From Desulfofustis glycolicus DSM 9705 (GTDB lineage: Bacteria > Desulfobacterota > Desulfobulbia > Desulfobulbales > Desulfocapsaceae), in contig NZ_FQXS01000002.1 in the NCBI RefSeq assembly GCF_900130015.1, positions 186,001 to 250,000 of the forward strand: a DNA stretch of 64,000 nucleotides, written 5' to 3'. Both the position numbers and the translations under genes were made by a program. Of this stretch, positions 25,630-34,116 are shown piece by piece. Within the stretch, counting starts at the first letter, position 1; each line of letters opens with the position of its first letter. Below the pieces are notes generated by a model. The model was not told where the DNA came from. It saw only the letters and a program-made list of their open reading frames with translations, and made no database searches.

Positions 25630-27653
25630 TCAAGAAAAACCGACCACCGCCCGGACCATGCCGCCGGTGCGCAGTCGGCTGATATGTTCATAGGTGCCGC
25701 CCAGTGCTTCCGCCAGTCGGCGCATCTCCGGGGCCGGACTGCTGAGCGGCCTGGTGTCGATGACCAGGGAGGCGATCCGGTCCCGCCCGATCCTGCTGCC
25801 GATGGCCAACAGTTCGCTCTGAACCTCACCGGCAGGGCACGCGGGATCGTATGGCACGTTCGCTTCACCGTCGGAGAGAACGACCAATAATGGCCGGCTT
25901 TCAGGATCTTTCAACCGCTCCGTGCGGATCAGCTGCCAGGCCTTCATCAAACCGTCGGCGAACGGGGTCGCACCGCCGGTCGGCAGCGACTTGAGCTGCC
26001 GCTGGGCCAAGGCCAGACTGGTCGTCGGTGGCAGGACCAGTGTTGCCGATTCCTCGCGAAAGACCACCAGTCCAACCCGGTGCCGCTTCTGGTAGACCTT
26101 GCCGAGGATGGCCAGGACCGCCCCCTTGGCGGCCCTGATCCGATTGGACGTCCCGTCGTCCCCCATCGAGTCGGAAGAGTCGACGACAAAGACCACCAGG
26201 GTCCGGCGCGGGCGCCGGTAGATTTTCTTGCGCAGATCGCCCGGCGTCAGGGTCAGTCTGCCATCTGCAGTCAGCCCCTGCTGCCTGAGCAGCGCCGCCC
26301 GGACGGTGGCGTCGGCGGCCAGATCGAAACCGCGCTCCCGCTCCCCCACCGGTTCGGCCCGGGTGTATCGGCCGGCCGAGCCGGTTACCGTGGCCGTTTT
26401 GGCGCGGCCGCGGCCACCGCCGGCCAGCACCATCCCGTCAAGATCGACATCGGCGAGACAGGTCAATTCATCCGCGTCGAAAACGACTTTTTTTTTTCGG
26501 CAAGGAAGGTAAAGAGCATGCCGACATTCGAGGCGGCCATCGAACCGGGCACCTGCATCGGCAGGTCCTCCCATTCCTCAATCTGGCCGGTCGAGGGCTG
26601 CACATCGTCGGCGGTCTCCCGGTCATCGGCTACCCGCCGGAGCGCCTCTTCGAGTTTTTCCTCGATCTGCTCGGCGGTGGCCAGTGCCACCGTGGTGATC
26701 CGGTGCGGCAGCACAAAACGGGCCGCGTCGCGGATATGGTCGAACCGGACCTCGTCTTCTTCAAGAAATGCTGCCAGCGCCCGCGCCGTCTTGACGATGC
26801 CGATATCGGCACGATGCCCCTGGGCCTTGACCTCCTGCGCCAGCGCCACGGCCCGGCCGAGCATCTCGTCGGAGACCATGACCTGCGGCAACCGTGCACG
26901 GGCCCGGTCAACCAGGGCGGTCAGCAGCTCTTCATCATCGGCGTAGCCGGCAACAAATCCCTCCGGATCGAGATCAAAAGCGATCCGGCGGCTGACCACC
27001 CGACGTCGTTGCATTGCCTCGCTTTCGCCAGCCACCGTCAGGCTCAGACCGAAACGATCGAGAAACTGCGGCCGTAGCTCGCCCTCCTCCGGATTCATCG
27101 TGCCGACGAGCATAAAGCGGGCCGGATGGACAAAGGAAATTCCCTCCCGCTCCACCAGATTGACGCCGGATGCCGCCGCGTCGAGCAGGATATCGACCAG
27201 GTGATCATCGAGCAGGTTCACTTCGTCGACATAGAGAATGCCGCGATTTGCGGCAGCCAGCAATCCCGGCTCGAAGCGCCGCTCACCGGTGGCCAGGATC
27301 TGCTCGACGTGCAGGGTGCCGATCACCCGGTCCTCAGTGGCCGACAGCGGCAACTCGACCAGCGGCATCGGCCTGGACACCGTCGGCAACGATTCGCCGG
27401 GCCGAAAACGCTCGCGACAAGACGGACACATCATCCGTTCGTCCGCCGGATCGCAATTGTAGGGACAGCCTTGGACGACGTCGATCTGCGGCAGGATATG
27501 AGCAAGCGCCCGGACCGCCGTCGACTTACCGGTGCCTTTCTGGCCGCTGATCAGCACTCCACCGATGGCGGGATCGACAGCATTGAGCAGCAGCGCGGTC
27601 TTCATTTTTTCCTGGCCGACCAGAGCGGTAAAAGGAAATACGGATCGTTTCAT
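25630..27653 (-). CDS. chlD: ChlI-ChlD fusion made by -1 frameshift: chelatase AAA+ and von Willebrand A protein
   Basis: The VWA part (25630 to about 26497) is in the -1 frame relative to chlI and has no start codon with a ribosome-binding site of its own. It contains the MIDAS motif DSSDSMGDD and the later [10 protein letters not shown]. Reading chlI into this frame at A-AAA-AAG (26487-26493, within a run of ten A on the coding strand) gives a protein of about 674 residues. That is the normal size of one-polypeptide ChlD subunits of magnesium/cobalt chelatases. Two-product chlD genes that use this type of slippage have been reported. Separate translation from an internal start is the alternative. 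Confidence 0.7.
26463..27653 (-). CDS. chlI: Magnesium/cobalt chelatase ATPase subunit ChlI (zero-frame product)
   Basis: The 396-residue AAA+ ATPase has Walker [10 protein letters not shown] near residue 40, Walker [13 protein letters not shown] and the sensor region [24 protein letters not shown]. All are typical of BchI/ChlI. A cysteine cluster (GCPYNC, then MCPSC, about 60-80) is typical of the stand-alone bacterial subgroup. The protein ends [11 protein letters not shown] just past the A10 run, where the VWA frame continues. The ATPase ring drives metal insertion into a tetrapyrrole together with a large CobN/ChlH-type subunit, which is not in this window. The upstream promoter carries a TGGT-N3-ACCA operator. 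Confidence 0.88.
   Translation of the reverse strand: MKRSVFPFTALVGQEKMKTALLLNAVDPAIGGVLISGQKGTGKSTAVRALAHILPQIDVVQGCPYNCDPADERMMCPSCRERFRPGESLPTVSRPMPLVELPLSATEDRVIGTLHVEQILATGERRFEPGLLAAANRGILYVDEVNLLDDHLVDILLDAAASGVNLVEREGISFVHPARFMLVGTMNPEEGELRPQFLDRFGLSLTVAGESEAMQRRRVVSRRIAFDLDPEGFVAGYADDEELLTALVDRARARLPQVMVSDEMLGRAVALAQEVKAQGHRADIGIVKTARALAAFLEEDEVRFDHIRDAARFVLPHRITTVALATAEQIEEKLEEALRRVADDRETADDVQPSTGQIEEWEDLPMQVPGSMAASNVGMLFTFLAEKKKSFSTRMN
26487..26493 (-). promoter_or_regulatory. Predicted -1 ribosomal frameshift site (A-AAA-AAG)
   Basis: On the coding strand a run of ten A ends in G. In the chlI frame this reads GAA-AAA-AAA-AAG, so the canonical dnaX-type heptamer A-AAA-AAG is in the correct phase. 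The chlI stop is 22 bp further on, and the VWA domain continues in the -1 frame. Confidence 0.6.
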
Positions 27654-27671
27654 CGGATTTCGTATAATTTC

Positions 27672-27701
27672 AGTATAATGAAAGTGGTAAGACCAATTTA
27701 A
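27672..27701 (-). promoter_or_regulatory. Promoter of chlI with TGGT-N3-ACCA operator
   Basis: On the minus strand TTAAAT and TATACT (-10 at 27672-27677) are separated by 18 bp. The palindrome TGGTCTTACCA (27685-27695) lies in the spacer. The same site type recurs at 35992 and 36043. It matches operators of FadR-subfamily GntR regulators such as PdhR and LldR. Confidence 0.5.
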
Positions 27702-27848
27702 CTAGTAAATAATACAAGAAATAGTTCCATAATGGAAATCAAATTTACTGGATGGCCCGATCAAAAACGATGTATAATGTTTCTGTGTTTTTTTATCGGC
27801 CCCATGATTGAGGCCACACTGAACAATAAAAAAACTTTGCCACTGAAA

Positions 27849-27897
27849 GTCAGCGGGGGACAGGTTAAAACCTGTCCCACCGTTGGCTGAGCTTTGG
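27849..27897. repeat. Palindromic repeat family B, short copy
   Basis: GGGGGACAGGTTAAAACCTGTCCC is followed by ACCGTTGG, directly before the ribosome-binding site of the RraA-like gene. The rest of this 250-bp gap is AT-rich and shows only the chlI promoter. Confidence 0.6.
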
Positions 27898-27906
27898 AGG
27901 AAACCG

Positions 27907-28560
27907 ATGCCGGAACTGCTATCGTTCGCCGACCTGTCCCCCACCTGTTTTGCCGACGTCCTGCCGATCGAGCAGGTCATGGAGCCCGGCATCGTACCGC
28001 TCTGGCCGGATATGCCCCGAATTGCCGGACCCGCTTTTACCGTCCGCTGTGCTCCGGGCGACAACCTGATGCTGCATGCCGCCATCTATCGCGCCAAGCC
28101 CGGTTCGATCATCGTCGTCCAGGCGGGCGATCACCGTTTCGCCGTATCCGGCGGCAACGTCTGCGCGGTGGCCGGGCAGCGCGGTATCGCCGGCTTTGTC
28201 GTCGACGGGGTGATTCGCGATCTGCAGGAGGTCAAAGACATCGGTTTTCCGGTATTCGCCCGCGGAGTCAGCCCAAAACCGGGGGGCAAGAAGGTCTATA
28301 TGCCGTTGAACGAGGTCATCACCTGCGGCGGCATCGGTGTCGGACCGGGCGACTTGATCGTCGCCGACCGGGAAGGCATCGTCGCCATTCCGGCCGCCCG
28401 CAGACAGGAGATCCTTGCCGCCGCCCGGCAGCGCCAGGCAGCCGACGACGCGACACCATTGGCACAGTGGCGCGATAAGCACCGGCAGCGCATCGCCGAA
28501 TTACTGATCAAGGCCGGTTGTCCCGACGGGGCGCCCGAACCCGGCACTACCCGGAGGTAA
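27907..28560 (+). CDS. RraA-like protein (HMG/CHA aldolase or oxaloacetate decarboxylase family)
   Basis: The 217-residue protein has the RraA/4-hydroxy-4-methyl-2-oxoglutarate aldolase core. Glycine-rich GGNVCAVAGQRGIAGFVVDG is followed by the substrate/metal Arg-Asp in VIRDLQEVKDIGFPVFARG and then GDLIVADREGIVAIP. Members with this Arg-Asp pair and an upstream Glu are metal-dependent aldolases or decarboxylases of 2-oxo acids, often pyruvate-forming. GGAGG precedes the ATG at 27907. It leads an operon with a DUF77 protein and the LutC/LutB lactate module, which fits production or use of pyruvate. The true RNase E regulator role of E. coli RraA is unlikely here. Confidence 0.83.
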   Translation: MPELLSFADLSPTCFADVLPIEQVMEPGIVPLWPDMPRIAGPAFTVRCAPGDNLMLHAAIYRAKPGSIIVVQAGDHRFAVSGGNVCAVAGQRGIAGFVVDGVIRDLQEVKDIGFPVFARGVSPKPGGKKVYMPLNEVITCGGIGVGPGDLIVADREGIVAIPAARRQEILAAARQRQAADDATPLAQWRDKHRQRIAELLIKAGCPDGAPEPGTTRR

Positions 28561-28564
28561 CAGC

Positions 28565-28864
28565 ATGAAGGTCATCATGGATCTGACCGTTTCGCCGTTC
28601 GGCGTCGGCCTGTCCGTTTCGCCCTATATCGCCGCCTGTCACGAAATTTTCGCCGAGGCAGGCCTGAAAACCAATCTCCACGCCTACGGCACCAATATCG
28701 AAGGGGAGTGGGACGAGGTCTTCGCCGCCGTCAAGCTGTGCCATGAAAAACTGCACGCGATGGGGATCCCGCGCCTGACCAGCAGCATCAAGGTCGGCAC
28801 CAGAACGGACAAAGAGCAATCCCTGCACGACAAGATCGACAGCGTCAAAAACAAACTGGCATAA
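28565..28864 (+). CDS. DUF77 / MTH1187 family thiamine-binding-type protein
   Basis: The 99-residue small protein begins MKVIMDLTVSPFGVGLSVSPYIAAC and contains NLHAYGTNIEGEWDEVFAAVK. It ends with RLTSSIKVGTRTDKEQSLHDKI, all typical of the MTH1187/YkoF-like ferredoxin-fold family. Some members bind thiamine or its pyrimidine. GGAGG sits in the 4-bp gap after the RraA-like gene, so the two are coupled. Role in the lactate/pyruvate context unknown. Confidence 0.82.
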   Translation: MKVIMDLTVSPFGVGLSVSPYIAACHEIFAEAGLKTNLHAYGTNIEGEWDEVFAAVKLCHEKLHAMGIPRLTSSIKVGTRTDKEQSLHDKIDSVKNKLA

Positions 28865-28937
28865 TGACGCCGCTTCAGGTACGCTTGGCTGGATAGAGCA
28901 AGTCATACCCCGCCCGTTCAGCACCAGGAGTCCCACC

Positions 28938-29504
28938 ATGGCCTTCGATTTTGCCAGCCGTTTTGAAAAGCTCTCCGGCATCGTTCACCGAGTCGGCTCC
29001 GAAGCGGCAGCCGCGGCCACGATCGCTCAGATCTGCCAAACATCCCAGGCAGGCTGCATCGCACTGGCCGGCCTGTCGTCCACCCTGGTAGCCCTGATCA
29101 AGGAGGCCTGCGAACAGACCTGTCCGGAGTTGAGCATCCTCACCGAACCCTATGCTGCCGCCGACCTGCCGCTGGCCATCGATCGGGCCGACATCGGCGT
29201 CACCGGCATCTCCTTTGCCATCGCCCAGTCGGGAACGATGGTCGAAGTGGCCGACAACGACGCCCTCCGGCTCGTCTCCAGCCTGCCGAGAATCCATATC
29301 GGCCTGTTGCGGGCAGAAGACATTATCGAACACTATCACGACAGCGCCGGCCGGATCCGTGCAACCATCGCCGACCATCCGGAAAACCTGGTGCTCAGTT
29401 TTATTTCCGGTCCGAGCCGGACCGGCGATATCGAGTTGAAGCTGACCCTCGGCGTGCACGGCCCGGAGGAGGCTCACTGCGTCATCATCGACGCGGCCGC
29501 CTGA
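28938..29504 (+). CDS. LutC/YkgG-family lactate utilisation protein
   Basis: The 188-residue LUD-domain protein contains EPYAAADLPLAIDRADIGVTGISFAIAQSGTMVE and ISGPSRTGDIELKLTLGVHGPEE, hallmarks of LutC. LutABC is a cytosolic non-flavin L-lactate dehydrogenase complex of Bacillus. AGGAG precedes the ATG. The gene next downstream encodes LutB and LutA parts as one polypeptide, so all three functions are present. Electron acceptor is not evident. Confidence 0.88.
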   Translation: MAFDFASRFEKLSGIVHRVGSEAAAAATIAQICQTSQAGCIALAGLSSTLVALIKEACEQTCPELSILTEPYAAADLPLAIDRADIGVTGISFAIAQSGTMVEVADNDALRLVSSLPRIHIGLLRAEDIIEHYHDSAGRIRATIADHPENLVLSFISGPSRTGDIELKLTLGVHGPEEAHCVIIDAAA

Positions 29505-29542
29505 CGCCAGCAGCCGACCACCTTGTCACCCCGGACAGCGCC

Positions 29543-31666
29543 ATGACCAGCCAACGTTATACCTCCCTGTATCAAAGCATCGAAGCGGCCCTTGAAGATC
29601 ACAGCAAAAGCGATCTGCTGCGCGGTTGCATGAAACGCGGCCGCGACACCCGCGCCGCAGCACTCGAAGAGTTGCCCGGCGGCGTGGCCTTCCGGGGCGA
29701 TGTGCGGGCTGCCAAGGAGCGGTGCATCGAGGCTCTGCCCGAACTGAAGCAACGCTTTATCGATAATGCCCGGAAGCGCGGAACCATCGTCTACGAGGCA
29801 CGAGACGGTGCCGACGCCATCGCCTATTGCCTCAACCTGGCCCGCCACCGTGGCGCCCGGGTCATCGCCAAGTCGAAATCGCTGACCACCGAGGAAATCG
29901 ACCTGAACCAGCCGCTCATCAAAGCCGGCATCGATGTCGTGGAGACCGATCTCGGCGAGCTGATCATCCAGTTGGCCGGCGAAAAGCCGTTCCACCTGGT
30001 CTTTCCGTCGATCCACAAGATGGCTCCGGAGGTCGCCGAGATCTTTTCCCGGACCACCGGCCAAGCGGTTGCCGACGATATCCCGAGTATCATGAAGGTG
30101 GTTCGCACCTATCTCCGACCGATCTTTCTCAAGGCCGAGATCGGCCTGACCGGCGCCAATGTGGGCATCGCCGAGACCGGCGGCATCTGCATCGAGACTA
30201 ACGAGGGCAACGCGCGCCTCGTTTCGAGTCTGGGATCATGTCACATCTGTCTGATCGGCATGGAGAAGATCGTCGAGACTATCGAGGACGCGCTGCTCAT
30301 GGTGCTGGCCCATCCGGTCAGCGCCTCCGGCCAGCTGCCGACCAATTACGTCACCTGGATGCACGGGCGTTCACCGCTCGGCGAGGGCGCGGCCGCCGAA
30401 GAACGTGAGAGCCACATCATCATCCTCGACAACGGCCGCACGGCGATGCGCGGCGATGCCGACATGCGTGAGGCCCTGTACTGTATTCGCTGCGGCGCCT
30501 GTATGAATATCTGCCCGACCTACGGCGTGGTTGGCGGCCATACCTTCGGCTACATCTATCCCGGCCCGATGGGCATCTGCTGGACCGCCGGCGTTCATGG
30601 CCTGGAGCGGGCCGGCGATTTCGCGCAGCTCTGCATCTCCTGCGGCCTGTGCAAGGAGATCTGTCCGGCCAAGATCAACATGCCGCACATGATCGCCGAG
30701 ATCAAACATCGCGACGCCGCCGCCAACGGGCATTTGCTCGTCAACCGGGTGATGATGGGCGCCGACCGCGCCGCCCGGCTCGGCAGCGCTACCGCCCCGT
30801 TGGCCAACGCCGTGCTGGCCAGCAAACCGCTGCGCGCCTTGCTGGAAAAGACTATCGGCCTGGCCGCCGAACGCACCCTGCCGCCGTTTGTCGCCTCGAC
30901 CTTTATGCGCCGCTTTGCCAAACGGCCAAAACCCACGTTCGAGCTGATCCGCAACGTCGTCTTTTTTGTCGATGTCTATGCCAACTACAACAACCCGGAT
31001 CTCGGCCTGGCCGCCGTTGATGCCCTGGAGCGCCTCGGCTGCAAGGTGATCGTGCCGAACCAGGAGGTCAGCGGCTATCCCTACATCGCCTACGGCGGCA
31101 TGGACCAGGCGCGCCGGATTGCCCGCCGCAACAGCAGCAAACTGGCACCGTGGGTCCGCCGGGGCTACGACGTGGTGGCGATCGAGCCGACCGCCGCTTA
31201 CGCGTTGGCCGTTTCCTACCCGGTACTGACCCGCGGGTCTGAGGAGGCCCGGTTGCTCTCCGAGCACACGTTTGAACTCTTCGAATACCTCAACAGACTG
31301 GAAGACGAGACCGGCCAGAGCCCGGACCCCGAGCTCCTGACCGGCAGGCGGCTGGGCTTTCACTGCGCCTGCCATCAACGCCCGCTGGGAGGCGGTCGGG
31401 GAGCCGTCGACTGGCTGCGCCGTCGCGGCGCCGCAGTCGAGTTGATCGAGACCGGCACCTGCTGCGGCATGGGCGGCACCTTCGGCCTGAAAGGCGGCCT
31501 GCTCGGCTACGATCTCTCCCAGGCCGTCGGTCAGCCGCTGTTCGACCTGTTCTCGGCCAGCGGCGTCGATGCCATCGTCACCGAGAGCAGCGTCTGCTCG
31601 ATCCAGCTGGCCGAAGGTACAGCTATGCGAGTCTACCATCCGCTGGAACTGCTGAACCTCGTCTGA
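29543..31666 (+). CDS. LutB-LutA fusion iron-sulfur protein with one degenerate CCG repeat
   Basis: The 707-residue protein joins a LUD domain (about 60-290, with TGANVGIAETGGICIETNEGN), two 4Fe-4S motifs (C314/C317/C320/C324 and C364/C367/C370/C374) and a LutA/GlcF-like C-terminus. The second CCG repeat is intact (FHCACH at 607-611, GTCCGMGG at 638-645, SVCSIQL). The first has lost its cysteines: the CCG position reads EVSG (508-511), and the SC of SEPSCALA is replaced by EPTAAYAL. Only one CCG cluster can be bound. LutABC oxidises L-lactate to pyruvate. The gene follows lutC by 38 bp. Confidence 0.87.
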   Translation: MTSQRYTSLYQSIEAALEDHSKSDLLRGCMKRGRDTRAAALEELPGGVAFRGDVRAAKERCIEALPELKQRFIDNARKRGTIVYEARDGADAIAYCLNLARHRGARVIAKSKSLTTEEIDLNQPLIKAGIDVVETDLGELIIQLAGEKPFHLVFPSIHKMAPEVAEIFSRTTGQAVADDIPSIMKVVRTYLRPIFLKAEIGLTGANVGIAETGGICIETNEGNARLVSSLGSCHICLIGMEKIVETIEDALLMVLAHPVSASGQLPTNYVTWMHGRSPLGEGAAAEERESHIIILDNGRTAMRGDADMREALYCIRCGACMNICPTYGVVGGHTFGYIYPGPMGICWTAGVHGLERAGDFAQLCISCGLCKEICPAKINMPHMIAEIKHRDAAANGHLLVNRVMMGADRAARLGSATAPLANAVLASKPLRALLEKTIGLAAERTLPPFVASTFMRRFAKRPKPTFELIRNVVFFVDVYANYNNPDLGLAAVDALERLGCKVIVPNQEVSGYPYIAYGGMDQARRIARRNSSKLAPWVRRGYDVVAIEPTAAYALAVSYPVLTRGSEEARLLSEHTFELFEYLNRLEDETGQSPDPELLTGRRLGFHCACHQRPLGGGRGAVDWLRRRGAAVELIETGTCCGMGGTFGLKGGLLGYDLSQAVGQPLFDLFSASGVDAIVTESSVCSIQLAEGTAMRVYHPLELLNLV

Positions 31667-31800
31667 TCGCGGCGGGCGCCGGCGCCGCTAATGCGCAGTA
31701 TACCGGCAACCACGCTGATCAACAGAGCGATCCAGCCGGTAAAACAGCAGCGTTCATTTTTTATCTTCGCCTTGCCCTGTAAATCAATCCAGGCCTGCTG

Positions 31801-31806
31801 TATAAT
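31801..31806 (+). promoter_or_regulatory. Candidate -10 element for uspA
   Basis: A perfect TATAAT lies 58 bp before the uspA ATG, with T-rich sequence upstream. No well-spaced -35 is seen (TTGCCC is 23 bp away), so this is tentative. Confidence 0.35.
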
Positions 31807-31863
31807 AGTTGTGTGCAAGATTGCCCGCCTGATCAATCACCCCCAACTTCAAGAAGGCCTTTC

Positions 31864-32292
31864 ATGCAGATGACCCACATCCTGCTGCCCGTCGACGGTT
31901 CCATTCATTCCAAAGACGCCACCGACTATGCCGTCTACCTGGCCAAATTGTCCGGCGCCCGCGTCACTGCCGTATGCTGTTACGAGTGGTGCTCCAACCT
32001 CTACGAGGTAACCCAGTCGGCGATCGATGAGTTAAAGGATAAATTACGCAAGAATGCTGAACAGATCATTGACGAAACGAAGGAAAAACTTGCGGCAGCC
32101 GGTATCGATTATGAAGCGGAGACCGTGTCGGGAGCCCCCGGCGTGGTCCTGACCAAGATGATCAAGAGCAAGGAATTCGACCTGGTGGTCATGGGATCGC
32201 ACGGCCATTCCGATATCGGCGGCCTGTTCCTCGGCAGTATCACCCACAAGGTTCTTAACAAAATCTACTGCCCGGTACTGATCGTCCCGTAG
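31864..32292 (+). CDS. Universal stress protein (UspA family)
   Basis: The 142-residue protein begins with the strand motif THILLPVDGS and ends with the ATP-binding signature GSHGHSDIGGLFLGS (G-2x-G-9x-GS), so it is of the nucleotide-binding UspFG/MJ0577 type. A helical segment (about 45-75) has coiled-coil-like charge. The start at 31864 follows AAGAAGG. It stands alone, convergent by 5 bp with the LysM/RlpA gene. Usually induced by stress or growth arrest. Confidence 0.88.
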   Translation: MQMTHILLPVDGSIHSKDATDYAVYLAKLSGARVTAVCCYEWCSNLYEVTQSAIDELKDKLRKNAEQIIDETKEKLAAAGIDYEAETVSGAPGVVLTKMIKSKEFDLVVMGSHGHSDIGGLFLGSITHKVLNKIYCPVLIVP

Positions 32293-32297
32293 AACTG

Positions 32298-33023
32298 CTA
32301 GAGAACACGAAGGATAACGGTGCCGACGCCCTGCTCGACCAGGGAGAGCTGGCGTGCCAACTGAAAACTCAGATCGACCTCGCGCCCGGCAACATACGGT
32401 CCACGATCGGCCACGACGGCACGCACGACCTGACCGGTACGCGGATTTTCCAGCTCCACCCGGGTGCCGAGCGGCATCTCCTTGTGGGCGATGGTGTTAC
32501 CGTACATGTCGTAGGGTTCACCGTTGGCCATCGGCCGACCGTGGTGATACTCGCCATACCAGCTGGCAACCACTGCCCTGGATCCCTCTTTCTCCGCGGC
32601 CGGAATGCGCAACTGCATGCCCGGCTGCAGCCGCCGCGGATCGGTGATATTGTTGAGTCGCAGGATAGCATCGGGATCGACGTGATAGCGCTTGACGCCG
32701 AGTTCCCAGACGGTGTCGCCGGGTTGGACCGTATGCAACCGCTCCCCGCCACGCGCCTGAAACGTTGTCCCTGCCGCCGGCACCGCGCTGCTGGAGACGG
32801 CAGCTGGAGACGTGCGGGCCGCCTGTTTGGCCTGGGCGTCAAGAACGGTTTGAAAGCGCTGCTGAACGGAAACGGTTTTCCCTTCACGCAAGAACCAGTT
32901 GCCGTTCACCCGTGATCGACCGACCGCCTGCGGATTCAATTCCTTCAGGGTCTGCCAATCGGTGCCAAGCCGCCTGGTGACGTTTGCTATCGTATCGCCT
33001 CGTTGAACCGTGTAGTCCATCAT
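32298..33023 (-). CDS. LysM/LysM/RlpA-domain protein without signal peptide
   Basis: Two LysM peptidoglycan-binding repeats (YTVQRGDTIANVTRRLGTDW at the start; LHTVQPGDTVWELGVKRY in the middle) precede a C-terminal RlpA double-psi barrel. The barrel shows VASWYGEYHHGRPMANGEPYDM, LGTRVELENPRTG and VVADRGPYVAGREVDLS, with the lytic-transglycosylase aspartate. RlpA proteins cleave denuded septal peptidoglycan and are normally lipoproteins. Here the ATG-ATG start at 33023/33020 after AAGGG leads straight into LysM. A longer frame to 33092 adds no hydrophobic signal. Either export uses another route or the start is mis-placed. Confidence 0.83.
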   Translation of the reverse strand: MMDYTVQRGDTIANVTRRLGTDWQTLKELNPQAVGRSRVNGNWFLREGKTVSVQQRFQTVLDAQAKQAARTSPAAVSSSAVPAAGTTFQARGGERLHTVQPGDTVWELGVKRYHVDPDAILRLNNITDPRRLQPGMQLRIPAAEKEGSRAVVASWYGEYHHGRPMANGEPYDMYGNTIAHKEMPLGTRVELENPRTGQVVRAVVADRGPYVAGREVDLSFQLARQLSLVEQGVGTVILRVL

Positions 33024-33271
33024 CTTTTTTCCCTTTCTCTTTCCGTGTCTTGTTAAACCGGCCGGATAACTCTCTATCGGCCAGTCCGGCAACGAAATTT
33101 AGCTGCGACAGCAAAGAGGAAAGAAGAGCGATCTGCAGACGAGAAACCGCTTCGATTGTTCGTGCAAATATTAAAATATTATGATATTAAAAAAATCACA
33201 CGACATCTTCGAAGTCTCCGCGAGAGCCCTTGATCCGGTTCTTAAACCGAAAAACATTAGCAAGGAACTCC

Positions 33272-34090
33272 ATGTTTACTCCGGCGAGAAAGGGAAAAAC
33301 GACGGACATCATCATCGAACGGATCCGCACCGCGATTCTTGCCGGGAAACTGCAACCGGGCGACCGGCTGCCGACTGAAAAAGAACTCGGCGAACAATTC
33401 CAGGTCAGTCGCCAGACCATCCGGGAATCACTGCGGGCCCTGGAACACGTCGGCCTGATCACGTTACGCAAAGGCTCCGGCGGCGGTGCCTTCATCAAGG
33501 CCGTCGACGCCGAAATCGTCGTGCAAAACCTGGCCAACTATCTCTACTTCAAGGACCTTACCATTGCCGATCTCTCGGAAATTCGCATCCTGCTTGAACC
33601 ACATGCTGCCCAGCGAGCGGCGCAACGCGCTACGGCGACCGACCTGCAGCGGCTGACCGCGCTCAACGAGCAGACTCGCCGGGCCATTGACCGGTGCGAT
33701 CTCAACCTGGTGACGGCCAGCGAAATCGAGTTTCACCGTCTCATCGCCGGCCAGACCGGCAATCCGATTTTGATGCTGGTGCTTGATTTTGTTGAAACCC
33801 TTCTTGAAGACTTCAAAAGAATCCTGCAGCCGGACCAGACCTTCATGGAAGCGGTGCTCGCCTCCCACGAGTCCATTCTGCAAGCCATTGCCGATCGCGA
33901 CGAGACGCGCGCGGCCGAGCAGATGCTCGATCACGTCCAGGCCGTCGAGCGTCACCTGGCCCGACTCAGAAAGGACGAAGACGGCTGCCGGCTCTGGAAC
34001 AACTGCCTGCAAACAACCGATAACGACGCCCTGCGACAGGGACCGTCCAGAACAGAACACGCACCCCGGCACATTGCCGGACTCTCCTAA
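33272..34090 (+). CDS. FadR-subfamily GntR regulator (PdhR/LldR-like)
   Basis: The 272-residue regulator has the winged helix IIERIRTAILAGKLQPGDRLPTEKEL and VSRQTIRESLRALEHVGLI followed by RKGSGGGAFI, as in PdhR/LldR. An FCD domain follows (SEIRILLEPHAA, SEIEFHRLIA). AAGGA precedes the ATG at 33272; an in-frame codon 42 bp upstream has none. It is followed after 26 bp by the aldehyde dehydrogenase. Family members of this type bind TGGT-N3-ACCA, and such sites occur in front of chlI and maeB, so these may be targets. Confidence 0.85.
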   Translation: MFTPARKGKTTDIIIERIRTAILAGKLQPGDRLPTEKELGEQFQVSRQTIRESLRALEHVGLITLRKGSGGGAFIKAVDAEIVVQNLANYLYFKDLTIADLSEIRILLEPHAAQRAAQRATATDLQRLTALNEQTRRAIDRCDLNLVTASEIEFHRLIAGQTGNPILMLVLDFVETLLEDFKRILQPDQTFMEAVLASHESILQAIADRDETRAAEQMLDHVQAVERHLARLRKDEDGCRLWNNCLQTTDNDALRQGPSRTEHAPRHIAGLS

Positions 34091-34116
34091 ACCATTAGCC
34101 CAACAAGGGGGACTCG

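Noticed and set aside
27702-28085. Minus-strand frame over the chlI-rraA gap
   Set aside because: Spans a repeat and part of the RraA-like gene; no coding signs.
30371-31639. 422-codon minus-strand frame opposite the LutB-LutA fusion
   Set aside because: Antisense shadow of a gene with clear cluster motifs.
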